Of a DNA stretch of 64,000 nucleotides, positions 26,142-35,099 are shown in pieces (position 1 is the stretch's first letter; every line of letters starts with the position of its first letter). The stretch spans positions 124,001 to 188,000 of the forward strand of contig NC_016133.3 in NCBI RefSeq assembly GCF_000005505.3, given 5' to 3'. The stretch comes from Brachypodium distachyon. Taxonomy: Eukaryota > Streptophyta > Magnoliopsida > Poales > Poaceae. The translations under genes were made by a program, and so were the position numbers. The notes beneath the pieces were generated by a model. That model had not been told where the DNA came from, searched no databases, and worked only from the letters and a program-made list of their open reading frames with translations.

Positions 26142-27465
26142 CTAGCTCGTGGTGGTGGTATTGCAGGGCGTCAAGTCGCAGGGCAGCTTGGTCCGCCCGG
26201 CCGGCCCGCCACCACCGGCATTGGCGCGGCGGAAGCGCGCGCCCTCGATGAGCACCCGCTGCGTGGAGGCGCTGAGGAGTGCGCCGTTGAGGTGGTCGAT
26301 GACGCTGGCCGTGGTCGGGTACAGGAACGACGACGACGACGACGAGGAAACGGGCGGGTTGTAGTACGCGTTGAGCAGCGCCGCCGTGGCCTCCCGGAGC
26401 AGGGTGCGGTACATGTCGCCGCGGCCGTCGAGCGCGTCCCGCAGCGTGAGGTCGGCGCCGTACCTCTGCGCGGCGAGGGGCCCGAACGCCATGGCCACCG
26501 TCGTGTTGGGCGTCACCACCTTCCAGTGGCACCGCTGCTCCGCCTCGGCCCACTTGCTGCTCGCAAATTCCATCGTCGTCCATGGAAACAATGATGTTAG
26601 CTATGTTGATTCCTCTGCAGAAGAAGAATGAGGTAAGAAAGAGGTACTCGTAGGTGCAGGCGGAGCCGACGGGGGTCGTTGGCGGCGGAGTGGGGATCTG
26701 CGCGTCCGCCGGCTTGGGCTTCGTCTCCGGCTCCGGCAGGCCAGGCCGGTCCTGCGGGATCGTGGGAGGCCGGCGCCAGATGGGGGGAAGGCGACGAGGA
26801 CGAGGACGGCGCCAGAAGGGAAGCGGCGGCGACGACACTGGAGCAACCGGGGCATACGAGGACGGTGCGGCAGCGGCGGCGGTGGGATCGGGAACAGGAG
26901 GAGCGGCGGCGGGGCAGAAGTCCATGGGGTGGTCGGGGTGGGAGAGCAGCGGCTGGACGGTGTAGAGGGCGAGGCCCAGCATGCGGAAGGCGAGCGTGAG
27001 GTCCCGCTGCTGGGGCGCCGCTGTCGAGCCGCCGCCGGGGCAGTGGGGCGTGCCCTGGATGAGGCGCGCCGTGCAGCGGTTCATGTCCGGCGAACCTTCC
27101 ATGCGCACGGAGAAGCCGCCGAACCAGTTGGTGTTGCACTCCCGCACCGTCAGCGGGGTCTCGCCGCCGCCGCACTGGATCGCCACCCGGGCGCCTGCAC
27201 GCGCATTGCGTTGGATTAATTCGGGTTAGGTGGGCAGCCATGGATGCGTGCGTGCTCAGAGTTTCCAAGGTAGAAGAGAGGTAGGAGGAGGAGTCGAGAT
27301 AGTACCGTAGAGCGGGTAGTCGAAGAGGCCGCGGGCGCCGTCCTTGCACTGGTCGCAGAACACCATGCCGGCAACCACCGTGCTGCCAGCCGCCGCCTCC
27401 GCCGCTGACGCAGCCACCACCAGCAGCAGAAGCAGCAGCGCGGCCATGGAGCTCGGAGAAGCCAT
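26142..27465 (-). CDS. Secreted Ole e 1-like, proline-rich cell-wall protein
   Basis: Three exons, 27306-27465, 26648-27194 and 26142-26556, give about 373 residues. A signal peptide comes first (MAALLLLLLVVAASAAEAAA region, residues 1-25). The next domain has the cysteine pattern of pollen Ole e 1/extensin-family proteins (VFCDQCKDGARG, IQCGGG, RECNTNWFGGF, MNRCTARLI, MDFCP). A proline-rich hinge follows (about residues 165-232, PPLPFWRRPRPRRLPP style). The C-terminal domain has two conserved-looking Cys and an RTLLREATAALLN helix. Such proteins are exported to the cell wall; their biochemical role is not settled. Exon 1 ends in phase 1 and exon 2 in phase 2, and both joins keep frame. The 26556 acceptor was chosen because it gives CTYDKWAEAEQ. 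The function of the C-terminal half is unknown to me. Confidence 0.82.
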
Positions 27466-27536
27466 GGCAGGCCTCGATCTCTGCTTACCGGCCGGACCCC
27501 GGTCGATGGATCGATGCGCTGCGCTGCCGGCGATGG

Positions 27537-27546
27537 GGTTTATATG
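27537..27546 (-). promoter_or_regulatory. TATA box of the Ole e 1-like gene
   Basis: On the minus strand CCATATAAACC lies about 75 bases before the start codon at 27465, a normal place for a plant TATA box. Confidence 0.55.
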
Positions 27547-28795
27547 GGTGCAGCAGCTCCGGCCGGTCCGGCGCCTGCTCCTCTGCTCCCCGTCGGCATG
27601 CAGTGCAGCTTTGTGTGAGGAGGATGCAGATTGGACTTGTAAAATATGGCCAAATGGGCTTTGCGTGCTCGCTAACAAACAACCTTATTGCCTAGCTACT
27701 TAAACTTTGTTTGGTCAACTACATAATTGACCTCTCCATCAACACTTGGCCCCGGTGCACTATACGTACGTACTCTTCGCATACATCACAGCCAAAGCTC
27801 GTGATACCGCAGCAATCTCTTCGCTATTAGTACCGCTAATTCGTAGCAATTGTTTGGCCTTGTTATGCACACTACTTGCATAGACAGATAAAGAAAAGCT
27901 CTACTCAAATGTGTTACAGACTTATGTACATATGCTAAAAGAATACATCCGGGCTCTCTCGTTTCTACATTGCTACTGATTTTAACCTGTCCAAAAGCAT
28001 GAAAACTCAAATGTAATAGGAAATTGCATTGCCAATGATCGATAAATTGGACAGCTGGCAACGCCTTAGTCGTCCAACTCCAAATCATTACTTGGCAAGC
28101 GTTTTCACCTTTTCAATTCAAATCACGGGTTAGGCCGATAAACGGCCACACGGCGTCTCATTTGCCAACTAGGATACTTCAAAGAGGAGTTTCTAGAGTT
28201 AGGTGTTCTGTAATTTTGCAGAAAAGTTCATATCGTCTCAGGAGTCGCATGTGGTCATGGGGCAAGGGGACCGACAAACCTAGGGAAAAACATAGGGCAG
28301 AGCAGATCCATATGACGGTCTGTGCCGCACAGATCTCCACACTCGCCCGGGAGCTTGGCCACGGCGAGGCTGTTTATTGGTTGTACGTAGTAGTAGTAGG
28401 CAGAGGCGGCCAGACCCACCGTTCAAAACACCATATATATGGGCATCCGCTCTCACTCCCTTTGCCCGTCTCCATCCTCACCAGACCGCACCACCACATC
28501 ATGTGTGGGGGTGTCAGAGTGAGATGTTTTCTCTAGCCGAGTCCATGAGACTTGACCACCGGATCCTACATTGGAGGCATTGAATTTAGGACATGTGCAT
28601 ATGGATAGGGGCTTCCTTTTGGGATTGAGCTCTCCTAGGCGGCACGCAGCTGGGTAAAGGGAGGGAGAGCATGCATGGGCGAAAAAGGCTGGTTCGGCCT
28701 CTTTCTCGAGCCAGGCGACGACATCTATGGCGTCGGGCTATTACTCTTGGAGTCAAAGCAGTACCAGGCTCCTAAAACAAATGGAGTTTCTGAGT

Positions 28796-28965
28796 ACTCC
28801 ATCCGATACATAACAAGTGTCGCTGATTTGGTACAATTCATAATAGGTGTCTACAACTTTCTGAAGTGAATTGACAAAACGTACCCCCTCCGATCCATAA
28901 TAAGTGTCGCTAATTTAGTACAATCCATAATAATAATAAGTGTCGTACAACTTTCGAAAGTGAAC
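28796..28965. mobile_element. Two partial Stowaway-type fragments
   Basis: Two half-elements lie in tandem. One starts TACTCCATCCGATACATAA near 28796 and the other TACCCCCTCCGATCCATAAT near 28883. Both continue AAGTGTCGCT.ATTT.GTACAAT and ACAACTTTC.GAAGTGAA. Neither has a clean right terminus, so both look truncated or rearranged. Confidence 0.6.
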
Positions 28966-28992
28966 CGACAAAAACGGCCATGCCACTGATCA

Positions 28993-29199
28993 TCAGGGTA
29001 TATATTGGTGTGGTGGCAAATTACTGATCATGAGGCTTAGACGGCGGTCCATGACGTCGGGGGAGGAGAGCGTGGCGGCCCAGAAGCGGGAGAGGCAGCG
29101 GCAGCGGTAGAAGTCCTCGGGCGGCAGCCGCACAAAGATCTCCTCCAAGAGATGCTCCGGGAGATAAATAACCTGTTGTACAACCTCCTCTGCCGCCAT
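28993..29199 (-). CDS. Truncated F-box fragment
   Basis: The ATG at 29199 opens a 68-residue frame that is little more than an F-box: LPEHLLEEIFVRLPPEDFYR, then CRCLSRFWAATLSS. It diverges and stops soon after DVMDRRLSLMI. The gene at 29520 on the opposite strand has nearly the same F-box (LPPEDFHRCRCLSRFWAATL), so the two are an inverted duplicate pair. With no substrate-binding domain it may be non-functional, or a short protein that competes for SKP1. A TATAAATA motif lies 110 bases upstream, so it could still be transcribed. Confidence 0.65.
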   Translation of the reverse strand: MAAEEVVQQVIYLPEHLLEEIFVRLPPEDFYRCRCLSRFWAATLSSPDVMDRRLSLMISNLPPHQYIP

Positions 29200-29308
29200 G
29201 ATTCTTCGATTTGATCAACAAGTAAAGAAGTAGCTAGCTAGTTTCGATCTCTCGATCGTATATACGTGCAGATGATCGAGATCGATCCTAGCGACTATCT
29301 GTTCGAGT

Positions 29309-29316
29309 ATTTATAT
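29309..29316 (-). promoter_or_regulatory. TATA box for the short F-box frame
   Basis: TATAAATA on the minus strand sits 110 bases before the 29199 start codon. Confidence 0.5.
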
Positions 29317-29519
29317 CGGTAACAACAAGGTCAACGTACTTGATACGGAACCGAGACCTAGCTAGTACTATTTGCCTAACACAAACTCTTGTTCCGGTGC
29401 ACGTACGACTCAAGAAAAACGATTAGGCAAGAATCCATGCATGCTAGTAGTCCGGCCCGGAAGTTTTCTTGCTTCGTCGATCTATCTAGCGCGTTAGCTT
29501 AATTGTTGACCGGTCGACC

Positions 29520-30537
29520 ATGGCGGCAGCAGGAGCTCCCGGACCTCATGCTGAAGGAGGTGTTGGTCCAGCTGCCGCCCGAGGACTTCCACCGTTGCCG
29601 CTGCCTCTCACGCTTCTGGGCCGCCACGCTCTCCTCCTCCGACGCCATCGACCACCACCTCCGCCTCCGCCGCAAGATCCGGCTCCACTACGACGACATC
29701 ATGACCAGCCTCGTCTTGGACTGCTGCGACTGCGATGATGTCGACGACGACCAAGACGAAGACGGCTATACCATCCATGCCGCCGGCGCCGAGGAAGAAG
29801 AAGAAGAACCAGAAGAAGAAGAAGAAGAAGAAGAAGAAGAAGAAGAAGAAGAAGAAGAAGAAGAAGAAGATTGGAGGGTGGAGTACCGGAGGAAGGGGTA
29901 CGTGGAGGTGGAGGACTACTACGAAGGGAGGGGGGAGATGAGTGAAGAGATGGCAAAGCTGGGGTGGAGCGAGATCACCCCTGCTGCTGACTCTGGCATC
30001 TACACCGTCCAATACGGCGCTCTCCACCCACGCATCCGGGAACCCTTCCTCAGGCTCAGGCAGCAACAACACCATGATGATTCCACAAGTGACGTCGTAA
30101 AGTTGGTCCAGAAGACGGAGGAGGAGGTTGACCGGGAGATCGTCGCTTTCCTCAGGAGGTGCAGCCGCATGGACCCGCCGGCGCTGGTATATAAGCTTTC
30201 CCTCTATACCTACTAGCTATAGCGCTAATGAACTCACACTGATTCATTAATTGATCCATCGAGAGGCCCAATTTCTAGCTTGTGTCTCTTGATCCATCGA
30301 TGATTAATTGTTTCTTGACATATATGCATATGCACGTGTGTTTGGATGCAGTTGTTGCAGCAGCTTCATACCTTTGAGTACTGCCCACCGCCTCATAATC
30401 AGCGACAGCAACAAGTCGGTTTCGAGGACGAGGACGACGACCATCAAGATGACTCTAGCTCCTCTGGCGATGACGATGAGGAGGACGCCGATGGCCGGGC
30501 TCTTGAAATCCAACCATGCATGCACATCTCTAGCTAG
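29520..30537 (+). CDS. F-box gene with acidic tail, start probably broken
   Basis: Two exons are read: 29520-30186 and 30352-30537, joined by a GT-AG intron. The F-box (QLPPEDFHRCRCLSRFWAATL) is followed by an acidic region with an uninterrupted Glu run of about 20. The second exon ends with another Asp/Glu-rich tail and CMHISS before the stop. The ATG aligning with the sister copy (29520, MAA) is one base out of frame with the F-box. The first in-frame ATG (29547) begins inside the F-box at MLKEVLVQL. The gene is therefore probably damaged at its start or makes an N-truncated protein. It forms an inverted, head-to-head pair with the 29199 fragment, about 320 bases apart. I do not recognise the part after the F-box. 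Confidence 0.6.
29791..29870 (+). repeat. (GAA)n microsatellite coding poly-glutamate
   Basis: An almost pure GAA repeat interrupted once near 29809 encodes Glu runs in the F-box gene. Its length is probably polymorphic. On the other strand it reads as poly-Phe, which creates a spurious open frame. Confidence 0.95.
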
Positions 30538-30780
30538 CTAGCTGCTATAGTACGCCGTGCATATATAGGAGGATGTCATCCATTTATTTCTACTTATGCT
30601 AGCGATCGATACTGTAAGATGTGCACAGTTTGCAACTTACTAGATTTTACGTGGGTGTTAATCTGCCGTTACGTACATTAATTCTACTTAATTTGCCCCC
30701 GGCCTCTGCACGCTACTTTAATATTACGACTTTGTTATCATGCAATCACTCGTTTATCGATTCCCGCAGTACTTACAACA

Positions 30781-31620
30781 TCTTTTTTTCCGAAAGAGCC
30801 GCAGCGAGCTATTTATTGCCAATAGAAGGGTTGAGAGAATCAAACCGCGGAGATAAATACACAGTTAAATACAGAAAAGAGGAACTAGAAGGAGGGAGGT
30901 ACAAGGTAAACGAGAAACAACAAGAGCTCAAGGAACATCATTAGGTCCAGAGATCAACTCTTCCATACCGGCACCCGCCTTGATCCAAAGAGCCCCTTCC
31001 TCCTTGATGAGGACAAAAACCGCGGACGGCCGAAGATGCTTGTGTTGAAAGAGGCGCCGGTTTCGCTCCTTCCATGTCTCCCAGAAGGTGAGAATGATGA
31101 TAGAAGCCATGGCCTTAGCCCGAATCTTTCCCAGCGCCTGAGAAGCGTCGGAGCGATCAGTCCACCATGATCTGACCGAGGAGGTGTCTACCCAACTAAG
31201 GGGGCTGAGCAAGGGACAGTCGTAACGAGAGGCAATCAATGTCCATATGTCCCTAACAAAAGAGCAATCAAGGAGGATGTGTGCAGCTGATTCATCATTC
31301 AGGATACCATTTATCATTCAGGATACCATTCATCATTCTTCAACAATGTGATAGAAGGGACACCATTTATCATTCAGGATACCACGACGCTCCAAAAAAT
31401 CAGCATTGGGCACTCTTTGAAGAGCCAGCAGCCATGCAAAGAAGCGGCATTTCTCAGATGCCCAAACGCGTCAGAAAAATCGATCAAAGGGGACACGAGT
31501 CAGGCCATGGAATTGGACAAGGTAGGCGCTCTCCGCTGAATAGATGCCATTGGAAGTGAGGTTCCAGCGTATGCTATTAGTGCCAGACGTCACCACCAAC
31601 TAAGAAATTATGAAGTGTGC
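30781..31620 (-). mobile_element. LINE 3' remnant (zf-RVT region), degenerate
   Basis: Minus-strand translation from about 31600 to 30928 matches the C-terminus of plant LINE reverse transcriptases. The first part has W-x-L-T-S-N-G-I-Y-S-A and FAWLLALQRV motifs. Next comes ESAAHILLDCSFVRDIW, then ILTFWETWKERNRRLF. A stop (in DRFF*RVWAS) and a shift break the frame. The tail ends in a T-run at 30782-30790, the complement of a LINE poly(A) tail. Only the 3' end was inserted or survives. Confidence 0.75.
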
Positions 31621-31645
31621 CTATGTATAGTAGGGATCTACGTAC

Positions 31646-32300
31646 TTTTTTTTAACGGACGTGTTAATTATTGCCAAAGAGAGTCAGAACGGGTTCAATC
31701 CGGAAGAGTTACAAGGTAACTAGAAATAGGAGGGGGAAAAGGAAAGATATGAAAGGTGTTAAAAACACACAAATTAAGGTACAATCATCCGAACCTGACA
31801 CTAAGCCTTTCTCCAAACAGTTGCTTCATAATTTACAAACGTCGAAGGGAAGGAGATACAGCAAGCAGGTAAAGGCCTGAGAAGAAACAGAGGAAAATAC
31901 CTGAAGATCATCAGGCTACCAACTAACCAAACTCCCAACGACGGCAAAACAGTGCCGTGCAGCGCTTCAGAATTTATAACGCCACGCCCCGAACTGCTTT
32001 GGAAGATGCTGTGATTTCTCTCTTTGAGGAGGAACAGAGTCACGGTTCCCTTTGAGATTTTCTTGCCATGACTTGACAGACCGCCACGTGCAGGCGACCA
32101 TTCTGACGGTCTCAATTGAAGCCGCATGCAACATCAATCCAATCTGCCACTTGAGCACACCACTTGTCATTAATTGTCGATCCCTTCCTTGTCCAGCACA
32201 TAAGCCGTTGGGACGCGTTCTTGAACCTGAAGCCAACCAACATTTCCAGGATAGATTGTGGTTGGTATCCGGGGCCATGCCATGTACTTTATATGGATAT
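31646..32300 (-). mobile_element. Second LINE 3' remnant, degenerate
   Basis: A T-run at 31646-31653 marks a poly(A) end on the minus strand. Upstream of it in that orientation are pieces of the same zf-RVT region (HGKKISKGTVTLFLLKERN and CTWRSVKSWQENLKG) spread over two frames. The tail GAGTTACAAGGTAA resembles that of the first element, so two LINE 3' ends lie in series. Confidence 0.5.
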
Positions 32301-33302
32301 CGATGAATTATATATGCGAGCACTGGGGCAGGATGATGCAATGGATCGATGATATCAGCTAGCAGCACGTAGCAGTGATCTGATATTTGATTCTTGTATG
32401 TCCAGGTGCGATGCATAGACGATTAGTGGAAATCCACTGATGCTCGGTTTAGCGGTACTACTTCCTCCTGTTTAAAAAACTAGTTAAGTGCGGTGTGCGT
32501 AGCTACGGCCTCTTAAACATTTGCACGTAAAAATTCATGTTTATATAAAACATAACAATATAATTGGACATTCAATCAAAATGATCTCAGGATGAATGCT
32601 AGCAGCCGCGGCCACAGACATGGCACCTAGTCCACGCCGCGTCAGAAGAAGGTCACGGAGCACGCGGTGGCGCGGTGCACGAGGAACTGCACGGCGGTGG
32701 ATAGTGCTGGTCAGTCCTGGATCTCTTTGCTCGTCTCTTCCACGGTAATCTAATCCGGCGTCGACGCGTATCACCGCAGGGAGGTGCTGTACGAGCAGGG
32801 GAGGCGGCGGTGGCGGCCCGAGAAGGCGGCGCTGTAGGAATAGGAAAAGAAAAATTCGATGGAGTGTAAGGAGACACAGAAAATCAGGACAAACACGAAA
32901 ATTGATGCACGGCGGACGACGAAGGAATCTAGATACAATTGTCTAGACAAAATGTATCTAAACGCGTCTATATACATGCTTATCTATACACAGCTGCGAT
33001 AATTAATTTGATATACTAATACTTAAATAAACAAGAAAAGGATTAAAGGCCGCTATTACATGCCGTTTTGGTGCTGTCAGGTCACAACTCACAATCAAGT
33101 GGAGTAGTACGTGGAGATAGCATACAAAAGGTGGCCAGAAGCAGATAAAAGCAGGCGCTCCTCCCAACACCTGACCTGAGGGCAGCAGATTGATTGACAG
33201 ACACGTACCGATCGAATCATCCAGCACTTGCAGCTCCAGCTTAATAATCAGCTGCTGCTAGTTCAGTGCACTATCCTAATTTCCTAGTCTCCTACCAGAG
33301 TC
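32301..33302. other. Spacer and promoter of the rhodanese gene
   Basis: No intact gene is visible. A GC-richer patch at about 32600-32830 has short open frames on the minus strand with no recognised product; it may be a gene scrap. The last 300 bases are presumably the rhodanese promoter. Confidence 0.4.
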
Positions 33303-34267
33303 ATGGCGCCTCCTTCCCATGAGAACAGCAGGTCCGACCTTCTTCAGATCATCCATCCATCCGTTGATGGTAAACTTCATTAACATGAGTTTCTCTACAT
33401 GATTTCCTTTCCTTTGGGGTCGATTGATTTGCAGGTCATCGGAGTCGGCGTTGGCGGCGCCGGTCGTGGTGACGACGGTGGACGTGGTGACGGCGGCGAG
33501 CGAGCTGCAGCAGGAGAAGCAGGTCAAGTACCTGGACGTGAGGACGGAGGAGGAGATGTCCAAGGGGCATCTGCACGGCTCGCTCAATGTCCCCTACATG
33601 TTCCTCACACCACAAGGCAAGGCATCCAATCAATTAACAGCACAAGCTGACATCTCCATGGATCTGTCTGTATGCGTTCATGTACCTGGACGCGGAGCCA
33701 TCCATGTGCACTTAGCTAACACATACGAGTACTCCTACTTGGGTGAAATGAAATGAATTTGTGGGCATGCAGGGAGCCGGGAGAAGAATCCTGAGTTCGT
33801 GGAGCAGGTCGCCTCGCTCTTCACCAAAGACCAGCACATACTTGTCGTAAGTTTATACACTCTACTACTGAATTTGCATTCTTTGGCTCCTCGGGTTAGT
33901 TAGCCAGGCCAGCAGCAGTTAATTACTCCTCTGAATTTGCATGCATTTCCCATCATATGTATGCAGGGTTGTCAGAGCGGCAAGAGGTCCGAGCTAGCAT
34001 GCATCGACCTACTAGCAGCGGTACGCAACTCACTCATCTCTAGCTACAAATCCATCCATGGATCTCAAATTCATTCAATCAGAGTACTAGAGCTGTTCAT
34101 CTGTACGTATAGTTCATAACTTCTGATATCAATCGAGGAATTATAACTTACCAATTGGATGAAATGGACAGGGGTTCAGGAATGTCAAGAACGTGGGAGG
34201 AGGCTACCTTGCTTGGGTGGACAACGGATTCCCAGTGCACACACCAATTACACCACCACCAAATTAA
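33303..34267 (+). CDS. Single-domain rhodanese (sulfurtransferase 18-like)
   Basis: Rhodaneses move sulfane sulfur from a donor to an acceptor through a cysteine persulfide. Exons 33303-33331, 33435-33616, 33773-33846, 33967-34020 and 34172-34267 give 144 residues, the size of small plant sulfurtransferases. Visible motifs are YLDVRTEEEMSKGHLHGSLN, then NVPYMF, the active-site loop GCQSGKRS with catalytic Cys at about 97, and the C-terminal NVGGGYLAWVDNGFP. Exon 2 to exon 3 only keeps frame if intron 2 starts GCAAGG, a GC-AG intron (donor 33617). Exon 1 is the weakest part: it is short and its donor (AG|GTCCGA) was chosen for phase, so the true start could differ. There is no clear transit peptide, suggesting a cytosolic protein. 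Confidence 0.82.
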
Positions 34268-35099
34268 TCAGGCTGGCTCCTCTGCAGCTGGTATATAACA
34301 ACCAGTGCTCAACATACTGAGCAAAGCTAGCCAGATGATTGAGAACTTGCATAACTCTGGCCCTGATCAGCTAAATAAAATGGGGGGAATTACAATGTCT
34401 GCCCACCTTACTACTGCTTTGGAACCCAATTAAGTGCATGTTGTATCTGTGGTGCTAATGAATCCATATACATATTGTGGTGCTACTGAATCCATATACA
34501 TATGCATATTGTGGTGCTCATGGATCCTTTTTACTATGCAAATTCAATTGAATGAGTGGATAATTTAAGACCGGCAGCGATGCTTACACGAAGCATCTTC
34601 ACGCCTCCAATGCCAATCGTATTTTCTTTTACCTTACGATCAGGACAAGTGTTATACATCGTCAATTCCAGCAGATTACTTCTATCCATATATATAGAAC
34701 TACTTATAGTGCAAGCAGGAACAATCTGCTGTTTACTGCTACTTCCTGCTTGGTTTTGGAATAATCAAAACAGCATAAAAGATCAGTTTTTATTCTCTCT
34801 ACCAAGTTTTGGAATAATTTAATCTTTTAACAAGTAATCTGTCACTCGCCACGACAGCATTTGCATAAAGGAGAATCTCTGCTAGTAGAACCCAAAAAAC
34901 AGTCGCCAGCCAAACGTGCCCTCAATTCTGTCGCCAAACAGACAGGTTACGAGATTACAGTACCTGATCACAAGGGACCGGTCACAGGGCAAATCGCTGG
35001 AGTCAGCAATACAAACAGAGCTCAAATGGTTACTTTCTACCTTTCGGTCTTCCCTCGCCACAGCAAGCAGAGCCGACCTCATCTCATCAAACAGACAGA
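34268..35099. other. Convergent 3' spacer
   Basis: This lies between the rhodanese stop codon and the uS5m stop codon on the other strand. It should hold both 3' untranslated regions. Apart from the short tandem repeat at 34449-34530 I see nothing. Confidence 0.45.
34449..34530. repeat. Short tandem repeat, about 32-39 bp unit
   Basis: GTGGTGCTAATGAATCCATA, its variant with CTACTGAATCC and a third start GTGGTGCTCATGGATCC lie in series. ATACATAT lies between units. It sits in the 3' flank of the rhodanese gene. Confidence 0.75.

Larger units (their letters stand above)
27466..28992. other. Promoter of the Ole e 1-like gene and spacer
   Basis: Apart from the TATA motif and the MITE fragments noted separately, this 1.5 kb shows no coding sequence. 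Short open frames here have no recognisable product. Confidence 0.4.

Noticed and set aside
26119..27349. Alternative minus-strand frames over the Ole e 1-like gene
   Set aside because: The 355-codon frame reads through intron 2 and changes register there; the spliced model keeps the cysteine pattern and ends cleanly.
29608..30075. Minus-strand frame with a poly-Phe run
   Set aside because: It is the complement of the (GAA)n tract coding poly-Glu in the F-box gene.
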